A stretch of 64,000 nt of DNA, from positions 434,001 through 498,000 of the forward strand of contig NZ_JAJVKV010000006.1 of the NCBI RefSeq assembly GCF_024198175.1, written 5' to 3'. The translations under genes were made by a program, and so were the position numbers. This DNA comes from Pyxidicoccus xibeiensis. GTDB lineage: Bacteria > Myxococcota > Myxococcia > Myxococcales > Myxococcaceae. Below the pieces are notes generated by a model. It saw nothing but the letters and a program-made list of their open reading frames with translations. It ran no database searches and was not told where the DNA came from. Each line of letters starts with the position of its first letter. The first letter of the stretch is position 1. Positions 17,777-26,992 of the stretch are shown piece after piece.

Positions 17777-17805
17777 GGAATCATGACACCTCCTGTCATG
17801 ATTCC
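17777..17805. promoter_or_regulatory. Perfect 12-bp palindrome between SDR and WYL regulator
   Basis: GGAATCATGACA (17777-17788) and TGTCATGATTCC (17794-17805) are exact inverted repeats separated by 5 bp (CCTCC). It sits midway in the 121-bp divergent region and is AT-rich against the background, the usual form of an operator for a dimeric repressor, here most likely the neighbouring WYL protein. Confidence 0.75.
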
Positions 17806-17834
17806 CCGCCTAGAGTGCGTGTGGGGTCTCCGAC

Positions 17835-18845
17835 ATGCGTGCCGACCGATTGATGAGCCTGACGCTGTTGCTCCAGAACCGCCCGAAGATGACGGCGGGC
17901 GAGCTGGCGAGGGAGCTCCAGGTCTCGGAGCGGACCATCCACCGCGACTTGGATGCGCTCTCCAGCGCGGGCGTGCCGGTGTACGCGACGCGGGGGGCGA
18001 CGGGCGGGGTGGCGCTGATGGAGGGCTGGCGCACGGAGCTGACGGGCCTGACGCGGGCGGAGCTGCACGCCCTGGCCACGGTAGGGGCGCCCGGGGCGCT
18101 GGATGACCTGGGGTTGTCGGCGCCGCTGCGGACGGGGCTGGTGAAGCTGGCGGCGTCCCTGCCTGCGATTCAGAAGCCCACGCTGGAGTACGCACGGCAG
18201 CGGCTGCACGTGGACACGTCGTCGTGGTTCTCTGAAAGGGAGCCGGTGCCGCACCTGGCGGTGCTGCGGGACGCGGTGTGGCAGGACCGGCGGGTGTCGC
18301 TGGAGTACCGAGACTTCGAGGGCAAGAAGGGACAGCGGGTGGTGGCCCCGTACGCGCTCGTCATCAAGGCGGACCGCTGGTACCTCGTCGCGGGAAATGG
18401 GGAGGAGCCGCGCGTGTACCGGGGCTCGCGGGTGGAGGGAGCGCGGATGTTGGCGGAGACCTTCGCCCGGCCACCGGGCTTCGACCTGCCGTCGTTCTGG
18501 AGGGAGTGGTGCAAGCGCTTCGGAGAGAAGCGGGCCAGCTACGAGGCCACGCTGCGGCTCAGCCTGGAGGCGGAAGAGGCTCTGCGACGGATCCGCCCGC
18601 CCGCGGACCATGCGCGCATCGACGCAGCACCCAGGGCAAGGGATGGCACGAAGACCGTCACGGTGGACTTCGAGCGCGAGTCGATTGCCGTGGGGCAGCT
18701 CTGTGAGGTTGGAGCCGGTGTCGAGGTATTGGCACCGGAAGCACTGCGGGGCCGACTCATCAAGCTAGCAACTGTGCTGCTGGAGAATCATGGCGACCCT
18801 GCGGTACGGCAGCGTGCCCCCCGCCCCCGGAAGACAAAGCGCTGA
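17835..18845 (+). CDS. WYL-domain transcriptional regulator (YafY type)
   Basis: A 336-residue regulator. Residues 1-60 are a DeoR-like winged helix (MTAGELARELQVSERTIHRDLDAL). The central WYL domain has YALVIKADRWYLVAG with the namesake W-Y-L, followed by YRGSRVEG and the C-terminal WCX extension. WYL domains are thought to bind ligands such as nucleic acid fragments or nucleotides. Its position back-to-back with the SDR gene over a palindrome suggests autoregulation and control of the SDR. It ends in a short basic tail (RPRKTKR). Confidence 0.92.
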   Translation: MRADRLMSLTLLLQNRPKMTAGELARELQVSERTIHRDLDALSSAGVPVYATRGATGGVALMEGWRTELTGLTRAELHALATVGAPGALDDLGLSAPLRTGLVKLAASLPAIQKPTLEYARQRLHVDTSSWFSEREPVPHLAVLRDAVWQDRRVSLEYRDFEGKKGQRVVAPYALVIKADRWYLVAGNGEEPRVYRGSRVEGARMLAETFARPPGFDLPSFWREWCKRFGEKRASYEATLRLSLEAEEALRRIRPPADHARIDAAPRARDGTKTVTVDFERESIAVGQLCEVGAGVEVLAPEALRGRLIKLATVLLENHGDPAVRQRAPRPRKTKR

Positions 18846-18925
18846 CTGCTTCAATTTCTGGCGCTGGCGGGCAAGCGGTTCTGTACCACGGATGCGCCAA
18901 GATCATCGTGTTAGGGTGGCCTTAC

Positions 18926-19804
18926 ATGGAAAGCATTCTTTTCACGGGAGCCTGCGCCCGCTCTCTGCTCCTGAGCCTGACCCTGGTGCTGCCAGGGTTC
19001 GCGCTCGCCCAGGGAGCTTCGTCCACGCCGCTGAAGGCCACGGGGCAGGACGGTGGGTTCCGGGCTCGGTTGCAGGCAGCAGCCCGGCTCTATGAGGAGC
19101 TGGAGTACGAACAGGCACTCAAGGCGCTGGCCCAGGCGAAGTCGCTGGCGAAGACCGACAACGAGCGGGTCCAGGTGGCGCTCTACGAAGGAATCGTGCT
19201 GGCGGACCTCGGTCAGCGGCCCCGCTCGCTCAGGGCCTTCCGCGAAGCGCTGACTTTGGAGCTGGATGTCCGGTTGCCGGTGAAGGTCTCTCCCAAGGTG
19301 GAGAGAGATTTCGAAACAGTGCGCAAGGAGGTGCGGAACGAGCGCGAGGTGATTGCCCGTGCGAAGCCGCTACCGGCTCCACGACAGCGCCCCTCTGTCG
19401 AGGCACCGCCAGCCACCACCGACCGTCCGGTCCAGTCCCCGAGTGTCGTGGTCACCCCGACTCCACTTCCTCCCGTGTCCTCGCCAGCTGATGTCGGCCT
19501 GGACCAGCCCATGCCAGACGTGGAACGTGCTCGCGGCATTCGCCCACTCCCACTGGCGCTCCTTGGGGCCGGGGTGGTGGCTGGCGGAGTGGGGAGCTAC
19601 TTTGGACTCCAGTCTCGGGGCGACATTGATGACGCTCGGGCGAACATCTCCGTCGGCGAGAGGAGCAACCATCTGGAGGAGGCCAGGGGGAAGGCGCTCG
19701 CTGCCAACATCCTCTTCGGAGTTGCCATCACCGCTGCCGCTGGAGCCGCCATCACCTGGTTGACCGGCAACGACACAGGGAGCACGGCGGAGGTGTCTCC
19801 ATGA
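18926..19804 (+). CDS. Exported TPR-like protein with C-terminal TM segments
   Basis: A 292-residue protein with a signal peptide (MESILFTGACARSLLLSL... cleaved near ALAQG). Residues about 45-130 form helical TPR-like repeats (ARLYEELEYEQALKALAQAK, ALYEGIVLADLGQ). A Pro-rich linker follows, then two hydrophobic stretches near 205-225 and 260-280. The pattern matches the myxobacterial proteins that pair a TPR with TM segments at the C-terminus. A TAGGGT hexamer ends 8 nt before the ATG. The next gene starts inside its stop codon (ATGA), so the two products probably act together at the envelope. Confidence 0.8.
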   Translation: MESILFTGACARSLLLSLTLVLPGFALAQGASSTPLKATGQDGGFRARLQAAARLYEELEYEQALKALAQAKSLAKTDNERVQVALYEGIVLADLGQRPRSLRAFREALTLELDVRLPVKVSPKVERDFETVRKEVRNEREVIARAKPLPAPRQRPSVEAPPATTDRPVQSPSVVVTPTPLPPVSSPADVGLDQPMPDVERARGIRPLPLALLGAGVVAGGVGSYFGLQSRGDIDDARANISVGERSNHLEEARGKALAANILFGVAITAAAGAAITWLTGNDTGSTAEVSP

Positions 19805-21885
19805 TTCGTGCGACTGCTTTTGTCCTCTTGTTCTTCACCGCGTGCACTGTGCCGAGCCTCGATGAACTCGAGGGCTGTGCCCTGTCTTCGGATGACTTGG
19901 ATGCCGTCCTTGGAGACGGGAGCACCTGCGCTCCCGTGCACATGACCATCACCTACTCGGGTTTCCGTCCCCGCTGCGTCCTCGTACTGGCTCGTGATGT
20001 GGCCAGTGGGAAGGAGATCTCGAAGACCGTGGAGGGAAAGGGCGAGCCCACGGGTGGCTCCCTCGTCGTGGCCGTGCTTACGCCGGACGACTGGGGCAGC
20101 TCGGTGGCCATCGAGGCCCGCGCATTCGAGCGCGCCAACTGCGAGGGGAATCCGGTGGCGAGCCAGGCGTCGAGCGCCACGCTGACGCCGGGCGTCCCGA
20201 GCCCGGTGACGCTGACGCTGACCGCGGTGGACGACGACGGAGACGGCTTCGTCTCCCCTGCCACCAACGGCACGGATTGTCAGGACAAGGCGCCCACCAT
20301 CCACCCCGGCGCGGAGGAGCGCTGCAACGACGTGGACGACAACTGCGACGGCGTGCTGGACGTGACGACGTTCCAGTTGGGCCAGTCGTGCAGGGAGGGC
20401 GACAGCTGCCAGGGCACGTACCGCTGCAACGCGAGCGGCGCGGCGTACTGCGACCTTCCGACGGCCACCCTGGCCTATCCGGACGGTGACAGGGACGGCC
20501 ACGGCAGGAAGGGCGCCGCCGCCGAGCTCTTCTGCGGCTCCGTGCCCGCCGGCTACACCACCGGGGCCGCCGACGACTGCGACGACTCACGCATGAGCGT
20601 GCTCCCTGGCGCCCAGGAGCTGTGCAACGACGTGGATGACAACTGTGACGGCACCAAGGACGAGAACTACGCCGCGCAGCTCGGGGTAGCGTGCACCACG
20701 GCCCAGCAGTGCGGTGGTCGGACCATCTGCGATACCAGCACTGGAACCGCGGTCACCTGCATGGGCACGGAGGCTCCGCAGTCCTGGTACCTGGATGGGG
20801 ACAGCGACACCTATGGCGGCGCCACCGTGGAGCTGTCCTGCCAGCGCCCGAGCGAGCGGCACCTCGGCGTGGGCGGTGACTGTAATGACGGCAACCGGTT
20901 CACCTATCCGGGTGCGCAGGAGCTGTGCGACCAGGAGAACAACGACTGCAATGCCGCCACCGAGGACACCAGCGTGTGTCCGGAGGGTGGACCGCGCTGG
21001 GTGGCCCAAGTCATCCCTGGCGGCGCTATCCTCATTGGCATCTCTCTGTGGAATGGTGGAACGTGGGTGTCAGGTACCGGTGGCGCGCTCGCCGTCAAGA
21101 AGCCGAGCGAGTCCACCTTCACGTCTCGCACCGGCATCTGCGGCACGAGCCCCTGGTATGGCATCTGGGCGGACCCGCGCAGTGGCCGCGCCTATCTGGG
21201 AGGTACTGGTGCCCGCTTGGGCATTGTCGCAGACGCGGATGCGACTACCTGCCAGCAAAATCCACCTAGCGCACGCGACGACACCTGGGGTCTGGTGGGA
21301 TTCCCCGATGGATCCGGTGTGAGGATTTTCGGGGCTGGTTACATCCCTGGCACGATTGATCCACCGAGTGGACATGGCTTCGTTTGGGACGGCAGTGCCT
21401 CTGCGGTGACCACCACACGGTTCAACATGCTGCCCCTCTACGACGTCCACGGCCTGGCCAATGGCCCCATCTTCGCTGTTGGAGGAAACGCGGCCGCCCA
21501 GGCTGCCATCCACCGGTTCGATGCCATGCAGGGAACCTGGGTGCGGATGACCAATGGCGTGAGCGGCGGAACGTTGAACGCCGTCAGGGTCGTCCACCCG
21601 CAGCTGGCCTACGCCGTGGGCAACAACGGCACCGTGCTGAAGTGGGAGGGCGGCGACTGGGCTGCCATGACGAAGCCCACCAACGACACCCTGGGCGGCG
21701 TGGAGGCCTTTGGCCCGTCATCCGTGTACGTGGCGTCCCGCACGGGGAAGCTCTACCGCTTCAACGGGACCCAGTGGAGCGAGGTCGGCAATCCAGGCGG
21801 CAGCCTCTTCCGGATGGCTGGTACTCACCCCGGAGATCTCTGGGTCGTCGGCGATGGCGGCCGTGTCATCCACTGGCCACAGTGA
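19801..21885 (+). CDS. Lipoprotein with MopE-like metal-binding repeats and propeller-like C-terminus
   Basis: A 694-residue lipoprotein (lipobox FFTAC, Cys15). Residues about 150-400 carry repeats of the MopE/putative metal-binding type: DDDGDGFVSP, two copies of CNDVDDNCDG (about residues 175 and 275) and a degenerate CDQENNDCN, each preceded by a DxDxDG calcium-like loop and TxxPGAxExC. The C-terminal 280 residues have recurring strands such as LYDVHGLANGPIFAVGGN, VHPQLAYAVGNNGTVLKWEGGDW and GDLWVVGDGGRVIHW, as in beta-propeller proteins. It is probably an outer-membrane or surface protein binding Ca2+ or Cu. It is coupled by ATGA overlap to the TPR protein gene. Confidence 0.85.
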   Translation: MIRATAFVLLFFTACTVPSLDELEGCALSSDDLDAVLGDGSTCAPVHMTITYSGFRPRCVLVLARDVASGKEISKTVEGKGEPTGGSLVVAVLTPDDWGSSVAIEARAFERANCEGNPVASQASSATLTPGVPSPVTLTLTAVDDDGDGFVSPATNGTDCQDKAPTIHPGAEERCNDVDDNCDGVLDVTTFQLGQSCREGDSCQGTYRCNASGAAYCDLPTATLAYPDGDRDGHGRKGAAAELFCGSVPAGYTTGAADDCDDSRMSVLPGAQELCNDVDDNCDGTKDENYAAQLGVACTTAQQCGGRTICDTSTGTAVTCMGTEAPQSWYLDGDSDTYGGATVELSCQRPSERHLGVGGDCNDGNRFTYPGAQELCDQENNDCNAATEDTSVCPEGGPRWVAQVIPGGAILIGISLWNGGTWVSGTGGALAVKKPSESTFTSRTGICGTSPWYGIWADPRSGRAYLGGTGARLGIVADADATTCQQNPPSARDDTWGLVGFPDGSGVRIFGAGYIPGTIDPPSGHGFVWDGSASAVTTTRFNMLPLYDVHGLANGPIFAVGGNAAAQAAIHRFDAMQGTWVRMTNGVSGGTLNAVRVVHPQLAYAVGNNGTVLKWEGGDWAAMTKPTNDTLGGVEAFGPSSVYVASRTGKLYRFNGTQWSEVGNPGGSLFRMAGTHPGDLWVVGDGGRVIHWPQ

Positions 21886-21891
21886 CCCCGG

Positions 21892-21925
21892 CCATGCAAG
21901 GCAAGGCTACGGGCCTTACGCATGG
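21892..21925. terminator. Hairpin between convergent genes
   Basis: CCATGC (21892-21897) pairs with GCATGG (21920-21925), and AAGGC (21903-21907) pairs with GCCTT (21913-21917) around a TACGG loop. It lies just after the MopE-like gene and before the end of the kinase gene on the other strand, so it could serve both. There is no T-run. Confidence 0.4.
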
Positions 21926-22055
21926 GAAAGGCACCGGCGAGGTCAGGATTGGGCTCGTGTGGCCCCCTCGCCGGATGTCCTGACCAGGAATTGGAGAATC
22001 CCGAACAGGCGAACCTGCATGCCTGCAATGCACGGCACTCCGTGTTCCTTCCGCC

Positions 22056-24113
22056 CTACTCCGCTTCCAGGTTGAGCTTGAACACGGTGGTCTGCCCCGC
22101 CTTCACCTCGACGGTCCTCGACACGTCCTTCCCCAGCTCCTTGTTGAAGAGCCGGAGTTTGTGCGTGCCCTCGGCGACCACCACATTGTCGATGGGCGTC
22201 TGGCCGAGGTCTCTCCCATTGAGCCACACGTTGGCGTAGGGGCGGATGCGGAACGACAGCGTTCCCCTGGCCGCGGCAGGCTCCGCGCGAGGCGGTGACC
22301 GCTTTCGCTCGACGGGAGCGGCGGGTTGCTTCTCCGTGGGGGCCTTGGCCACCGGCTCGGAGGCAGGCGCCGCGGGAGGAGTCCTTTCGGCAGGCACACT
22401 CGCGGGAGGAGCAGGAACAGCCGCCGTCTCCGCAGACGGACCGCCCTGCGCAGCCGGTTCCTGCACGGCAGCCTTCCCCGTCGCGGGCTGCGCCTCGGAA
22501 GCCGGCGCCGCCGCGCCCCTGGGAGGCGCGGCAACAGGAGCCGCCTCAACGGGACGAGGCTCCTGCGGCAGCGGCTTCACCCCCACCGGCACGGCCTTCT
22601 CCGAGCCCGAACCGAACAGCACGAACGCTCCGCCCACCGCGAGCAGCACTCCACCCACCGCCACGGCCACGAGCTTCCCGGACCGCTTCGGCGCCCCGGG
22701 CGCGCGGAACTCGGAGCTCCGCGTATGCACCGCGTCCTCGGCATCCGCTCTCGGGTCGGCGTCCTCATCCAGCGCTGGCAACTCCGCCCCAGGCGAAGGC
22801 AGCCCCGGCTCCATCACCACGGCCGGAGGCACCTTCCACGCCTCCCCTGCCCCACGGCCTCCAGCCGCCGCCAGGCCGGGCTCCGCACGGCTGACCGCCG
22901 CCCCCCTCGCCGAAGACACCGACCGCTCCTGCGTGGTGGGCCGCGCCGTCCCGCCCCCCGCCGGAAGCGCCCGCGCGGTGGGACGCGACGACGCATCCAC
23001 CGCCGGCTCCTCCAGCGTCTCCCGCTCCAGCTCCGCCGACTTGAAGTCCGGAGGCAGCTCCCGCGCCATCGACACCATCGACCTGGGCATCGGCGTCGTG
23101 GGCGACGTCGAGTCCACCGGCATCTGCATCGAGCTTGGCGCCGTCGCCGGCTTCGGCCCCGTCTGCACGCGCGGCTGCGGCGTTGCCCCCACCGTCCCGC
23201 CCGCGGCCTCCGCCACCAGCGGCGCCACGAACCGGGCAATCTGGTACGCCCCCACCGACTCCCCGGTGGACATCACGAAGCGCTCCAGGTCCGCCTGGAG
23301 CGCATGACAGTCCGGGTAGCGCCTGTCCCGGTCCTTCGCCAGCGCCCTGTCCAGCACCTGCTGCAGCGCCACCGGCAGGTCCGGCCTGCGCTCCACGGCG
23401 GGGACGAACTGCTCGAAGAGAATCGCCTGCATCACGCTGACGTCCGTCGTCGCGTTGAACGGCCGCTTCCCCGTGAGCAGCTCGTACAGCACCACCCCGA
23501 GCGCGTAGACGTCCACCCGCCTGTCCAACGGCTTCGTCTGCAGCTGCTCCGGTGGCATGTACGCCACCTTCCCCTTCACCACCCCCGTCTGCGTCCGGTG
23601 CCCCTGCCCCGCCACCTTGGCGATGCCGAAGTCCACCACCTTCACCGCGCCCTGCCGCGACACCAGGACGTTGTCCGGGCTCACATCCCGGTGAATCAGC
23701 CCCAGCGGCTCGCCCGTGAGCGGGTCACAGAACTCGTGCGCATACCCCAGCCCCTCCGCGGCGAAGGCCACCAGCTTCGCGCAGATGGCCGGCGGCAGCG
23801 GCGCCTCCACCGCGCGCTTCACCAGCCTGCGCAGCGTGATTCCGTCGATGAGCTCCATCGCCAGGAAGTAGCTGCCCTCGGCCTCGCCGAAGTCGAAGAT
23901 CTGCACGATGTTCGGGTGCTCGAGCTGGGCGGCGAGCTTCGCCTCGCCCAGGAACATCTCCACGAACGCCGGGTCCTCGGCCAGGTGCGGGAGGATGCGC
24001 TTGAGCACGAGCGTCTTCTCGAAGCCCATGGGACCGGCCGCCTTCGCGAGGAAGACCTCCGCCATCCCCCCGGACGCGAGCTTGCGCACCAGCTGATACT
24101 TCCCTACTTGCAT
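22056..24113 (-). CDS. Membrane Ser/Thr protein kinase with PEGA domain
   Basis: A 685-residue Hanks-type kinase. The start [12 protein letters not shown] is set by the kinase domain and GGGAGAA upstream, although the frame stays open much further. Kinase domain 6-280: glycine loop LASGGMAEV, Lys38, HRD with Asp143 and Asn148, DFG at 161, APE-like MPPEQ. All catalytic residues are present, so activity is expected. A Pro/Ala/Thr-rich linker follows, a TM near 475-495 ([20 protein letters not shown]) and a periplasmic or outer part with an Ala/Pro-rich stretch ending in a PEGA domain (about 615-685, with [17 protein letters not shown]). Divergent from the second kinase gene, 129 bp away. Confidence 0.94.
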   Translation of the reverse strand: MQVGKYQLVRKLASGGMAEVFLAKAAGPMGFEKTLVLKRILPHLAEDPAFVEMFLGEAKLAAQLEHPNIVQIFDFGEAEGSYFLAMELIDGITLRRLVKRAVEAPLPPAICAKLVAFAAEGLGYAHEFCDPLTGEPLGLIHRDVSPDNVLVSRQGAVKVVDFGIAKVAGQGHRTQTGVVKGKVAYMPPEQLQTKPLDRRVDVYALGVVLYELLTGKRPFNATTDVSVMQAILFEQFVPAVERRPDLPVALQQVLDRALAKDRDRRYPDCHALQADLERFVMSTGESVGAYQIARFVAPLVAEAAGGTVGATPQPRVQTGPKPATAPSSMQMPVDSTSPTTPMPRSMVSMARELPPDFKSAELERETLEEPAVDASSRPTARALPAGGGTARPTTQERSVSSARGAAVSRAEPGLAAAGGRGAGEAWKVPPAVVMEPGLPSPGAELPALDEDADPRADAEDAVHTRSSEFRAPGAPKRSGKLVAVAVGGVLLAVGGAFVLFGSGSEKAVPVGVKPLPQEPRPVEAAPVAAPPRGAAAPASEAQPATGKAAVQEPAAQGGPSAETAAVPAPPASVPAERTPPAAPASEPVAKAPTEKQPAAPVERKRSPPRAEPAAARGTLSFRIRPYANVWLNGRDLGQTPIDNVVVAEGTHKLRLFNKELGKDVSRTVEVKAGQTTVFKLNLEAE

Positions 24114-24202
24114 GGGGCGAAGGTTCTCCCAGGTTTGCCGGAAAAGTGAAACTCCCCGCCGTCCGCACTGACCAACTCCCGGCAAACGGGCGTCGATGAA
24201 GT

Positions 24203-24232
24203 TTGACCCTGACCCGACGCGCTCCGTAGGAT
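24203..24232 (+). promoter_or_regulatory. Promoter of soluble Ser/Thr kinase gene
   Basis: TTGACC (24203-24208), 18-bp spacer, TAGGAT (24227-24232). The -10 ends 10 nt before the ATG at 24243, so the predicted start site is within a few bases of the start codon and the message is leaderless. Confidence 0.6.
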
Positions 24233-24242
24233 CCTCCCACCC

Positions 24243-25370
24243 ATGCACCCGAAGGAGATCGGCCCCTACCGCGTCCTGGAGACGCTCGGCAGTGGCGGGG
24301 CCGGAACTGTGTACCGGGCCCTGGACCGCCGCACCAACGACGAGGTCGCGCTGAAGCTGCTCTCGGCCGGCCCCTCGCTGGACGCGCGCGCCGCGCGCCG
24401 GCTCGCCCGTGAGTTCGAAACGCTCGCCGACCTGTCCCACCCCAACGTGGTCAAGGTCTTCGAGTCCGGCGTCCACCAGGGCTGGCCGTACCTGGCCATG
24501 GAGCTCATCGAGGGCCTCACCCTCCGGCACTACCTCGACATGAGCGGCGAGGACCTGCTCTCCCACCCCGCCGGCTACACGCCGCGCAGCCCCCTGTCCG
24601 TGCGGCGCACCGAGGACGACGACTTCGGCACCGGCAGCGACAGCCTGGCGGACTCGGACGTGGGCGAGGGCGTCTTCGGCCTGGCCGCCTTCGCGGACGA
24701 GGCCCCCAGCGAGGACCTGGCCAGCTTCGCCGGCGCCGGCATGTCGGGGGGCATGGCCTTCGGCGATGACTCGGACGACTCGCTGGAGAGCCCGGACCCG
24801 GCGCCGCCCGCGCCCCGGCCGCCGGTGGAGGAGCGCATCCGCGTGGTCCGCGTGGAGGAGCTCAACCGCCCCGAGCGCATGGGCCGCCTCAAGGACGCCA
24901 TGCTCCAGGTGTGCGAGGCGCTGGCCTACATCCACGGCCACGGGCTGGTGCACCGCGACCTCAAGCCCTCCAACATCATGGTGGACGAGGACCGGCAGGT
25001 GCGGCTGATGGACTTCGGCCTCGCCAAGTTCCTCGCGGACGACGTGGCGATTACGGAGGCCGGCAAGCTGGTGGGCACCTACCGCTACATGGCGCCGGAG
25101 CAGATCCTGGGCGAGCCGCTGGACGGGCGCGCGGACCTGTACAGCCTCGGGGTCATCCTCTATGAGCTGCTGAGCGGGCGGCCCCCCTTCGACGCGAAGA
25201 CGCCGCACGAGCTCTGGCGGCAGGTGCTGGAGACGGAGCCGCCACCGGTGCTGGCGCTGAACCTTCACGGGGACCCGCAGCTGGCGCGCGTGGCCCACCG
25301 CCTCATCCGCAAGGAGCCGGACGACCGGTTCCAGACGGCCGAGGAAGTCTACGAGGCCCTGTCCGAGTGA
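24243..25370 (+). CDS. Ser/Thr protein kinase with acidic insert in the catalytic domain
   Basis: A 375-residue Hanks-type kinase without TM or extra C-terminal domain. Glycine loop LGSGGAGTV, Lys38, HRD Asp239 and Asn244, DFG Asp257 and the MAPEQ motif are intact. Between the hinge ([11 protein letters not shown], about residue 97) and helix E (about 210) lies an insert of about 105 residues, rich in Asp, Ser, Gly and Pro, where other kinases have 15-25. The insert should form a flexible acidic lobe over the active-site mouth. The gene has its own promoter and is coupled to the pseudouridine synthase gene (GTGA overlap). Confidence 0.92.
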   Translation: MHPKEIGPYRVLETLGSGGAGTVYRALDRRTNDEVALKLLSAGPSLDARAARRLAREFETLADLSHPNVVKVFESGVHQGWPYLAMELIEGLTLRHYLDMSGEDLLSHPAGYTPRSPLSVRRTEDDDFGTGSDSLADSDVGEGVFGLAAFADEAPSEDLASFAGAGMSGGMAFGDDSDDSLESPDPAPPAPRPPVEERIRVVRVEELNRPERMGRLKDAMLQVCEALAYIHGHGLVHRDLKPSNIMVDEDRQVRLMDFGLAKFLADDVAITEAGKLVGTYRYMAPEQILGEPLDGRADLYSLGVILYELLSGRPPFDAKTPHELWRQVLETEPPPVLALNLHGDPQLARVAHRLIRKEPDDRFQTAEEVYEALSE

Positions 25371-26317
25371 ATCCCTCCAAGCTGCACACCCTCACCGTGG
25401 ACGCCGCCAAGGCGGGCCAGCGGGTGGACCTGTTCATCGGTGAAGCGCTGGGCCTGTCCCGCGCGCGCCTCAAGCGCCTCTTCGAGGCCGGCGCGGTGAA
25501 GGTGAATGGCCGCACGGCGAAGAAGGGCCTGACGCTCACCGCCGGGCAGAACATCTCCGTGGAGGTGGAGGAGGAGTCGCGCGAGGCCGTGCCCGACACG
25601 GACTTCCCGCTGGTGGTGCTGCACGAGGACGCCGCGCTCGTCTTCGTGGACAAGCCCGCGGGCCGGCCCTCGCACCCGCTGCAGTCCGGGGAGACGGGCA
25701 CGGTGGCCAACGCGCTGGTGGCCCGCTACCCCGAGTGCGCCCAGGCGTCGGTGGACCCGCGCGAGGGCGGCCTGTGCCACCGGCTGGACGTGGAGACGTC
25801 CGGCGTGGTGGTGGCGGCGCGCACGCGCGAGGCGTGGAGCGCGGTGCGAGACGCCTTCGGAGGCCGCACCGTGGACAAGCGCTACGTGGCGCTGGTGACG
25901 GGGCCGCTGGCGGACGAGGGCGACATCGACGTGCCCCTGCGCCACCACCCGCGCCACCCGGACCGGGTGGAGCCCGCGCCCCACGGCGCCGAGGACGCGC
26001 GCGAGGCGGTGTCCCACTTCACGGTGCTGGCGCGCACGGGCGACCACAGCCTCGTGGAGGTGCAGATTCTCACCGGCGTGCTGCACCAGGTGCGCGCGCA
26101 CCTGGCGGGCATCGGCGCGCCCATCGTCGGGGACGCGCTGTACGGAGGCCGGGAGGCGCCGGAGCTGGGCCGCTTCTTCCTGCACGCCCGGTCGCTGTCC
26201 GTGCCCCACCCGGAGACGCAGAAGCAGGTGCGCGTGTCGAGCCCCCTGCCCCCGGAGCTGCGCGCGGAGCTGGAGCGCCTGGGCCTGCCGCTGCCTCCGG
26301 GCGAACAGCAGGGCTGA
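25367..26317 (+). CDS. RluA family pseudouridine synthase
   Basis: A 316-residue RNA-modifying enzyme. An S4 RNA-binding domain is at about 15-65 ([31 protein letters not shown]). The catalytic domain has FVDKPAG and the motif [12 protein letters not shown], whose Asp is the catalytic nucleophile; the usual Lys after it is Val. [14 protein letters not shown] and GDALYGG are also family signatures. It would isomerise uridine in 23S rRNA or tRNA; the target site cannot be told. The start is a GTG overlapping the stop codon of the kinase gene. Confidence 0.92.
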   Translation: MNPSKLHTLTVDAAKAGQRVDLFIGEALGLSRARLKRLFEAGAVKVNGRTAKKGLTLTAGQNISVEVEEESREAVPDTDFPLVVLHEDAALVFVDKPAGRPSHPLQSGETGTVANALVARYPECAQASVDPREGGLCHRLDVETSGVVVAARTREAWSAVRDAFGGRTVDKRYVALVTGPLADEGDIDVPLRHHPRHPDRVEPAPHGAEDAREAVSHFTVLARTGDHSLVEVQILTGVLHQVRAHLAGIGAPIVGDALYGGREAPELGRFFLHARSLSVPHPETQKQVRVSSPLPPELRAELERLGLPLPPGEQQG

Positions 26318-26327
26318 GCCGCGACGC

Positions 26328-26741
26328 CTATTCGCCCATCACCTTGACGATGACGCGCTTGCGGCGCTGTCCGTCGAACTCCGCGTAGAACACCTGCTGC
26401 CAGGGCCCCAGGTCCAGCTTCCCCGCGGTGACGGGGATGATGACCTGGTGGTGCACGAGCATCGACTTGAGGTGCGCGTCGCCGTTGTCCTCGCCGGTGC
26501 GGTGGTGGCGGTAGTCCGGCCCGAAGGGCGCGAGCTGCTGGAGCCAGTCCCAGATGTCCTCGTGCAGGCCAGACTCGTCGTCGTTGACGAAGACACCCGC
26601 GGTGATGTGCATGGCGGAGACGAGCACCATCCCCTCCTGGATGCCGCTCTTGCGCACCAGGGCAGACACCGTGTCAGTGAGGCGCACCAGCTCGCGCCGC
26701 TCCTTGGTTTCGAACCACAGGTACTCGGTCAGGGTCTTCAT
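26328..26741 (-). CDS. yjbQ: YjbQ family protein (UPF0047)
   Basis: A 137-residue small protein of the YjbQ family, starting [10 protein letters not shown]. Conserved family stretches are [17 protein letters not shown], the [14 protein letters not shown] region, [12 protein letters not shown] and [20 protein letters not shown]. Some YjbQ proteins show weak thiamine-phosphate synthase activity, but the cell role is not settled. A GTG three codons upstream (26750) is an alternative start. It converges with the pseudouridine synthase gene, 10 bp away. Confidence 0.92.
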   Translation of the reverse strand: MKTLTEYLWFETKERRELVRLTDTVSALVRKSGIQEGMVLVSAMHITAGVFVNDDESGLHEDIWDWLQQLAPFGPDYRHHRTGEDNGDAHLKSMLVHHQVIIPVTAGKLDLGPWQQVFYAEFDGQRRKRVIVKVMGE

Positions 26742-26992
26742 GGTGTCCACGTTCCGTCAAAACCTTACGGCCTTGCGTTGTCTGTGATTCAACCGGGCTC
26801 GTCCCATCCACGTCCACCGCCTTGGGGCCTCTCGCGAGGCTGGACCTGCGCGAGCAACCTCACAGGTCCTGAAGGTACACCTACCTCTTGAGTCACCAGG
26901 GTGCCGCGGGCCTCGAATCGCATGTAGCCTGTACGCGTCTTCACGCTCGCGCCCGCCGAGCGTCAGAGGGGACCGTTACAGTGATTCACACC

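Noticed and set aside
24114-25298. N-terminal extension of the PEGA kinase frame up to 25298
   Set aside because: It would overlap the divergent kinase gene and its promoter; the kinase domain begins right after the ATG at 24113 with a ribosome binding site.
26742-26992. Possible tRNA (GATTCAACC resembles a T-loop)
   Set aside because: No acceptor or anticodon stem can be formed around it.
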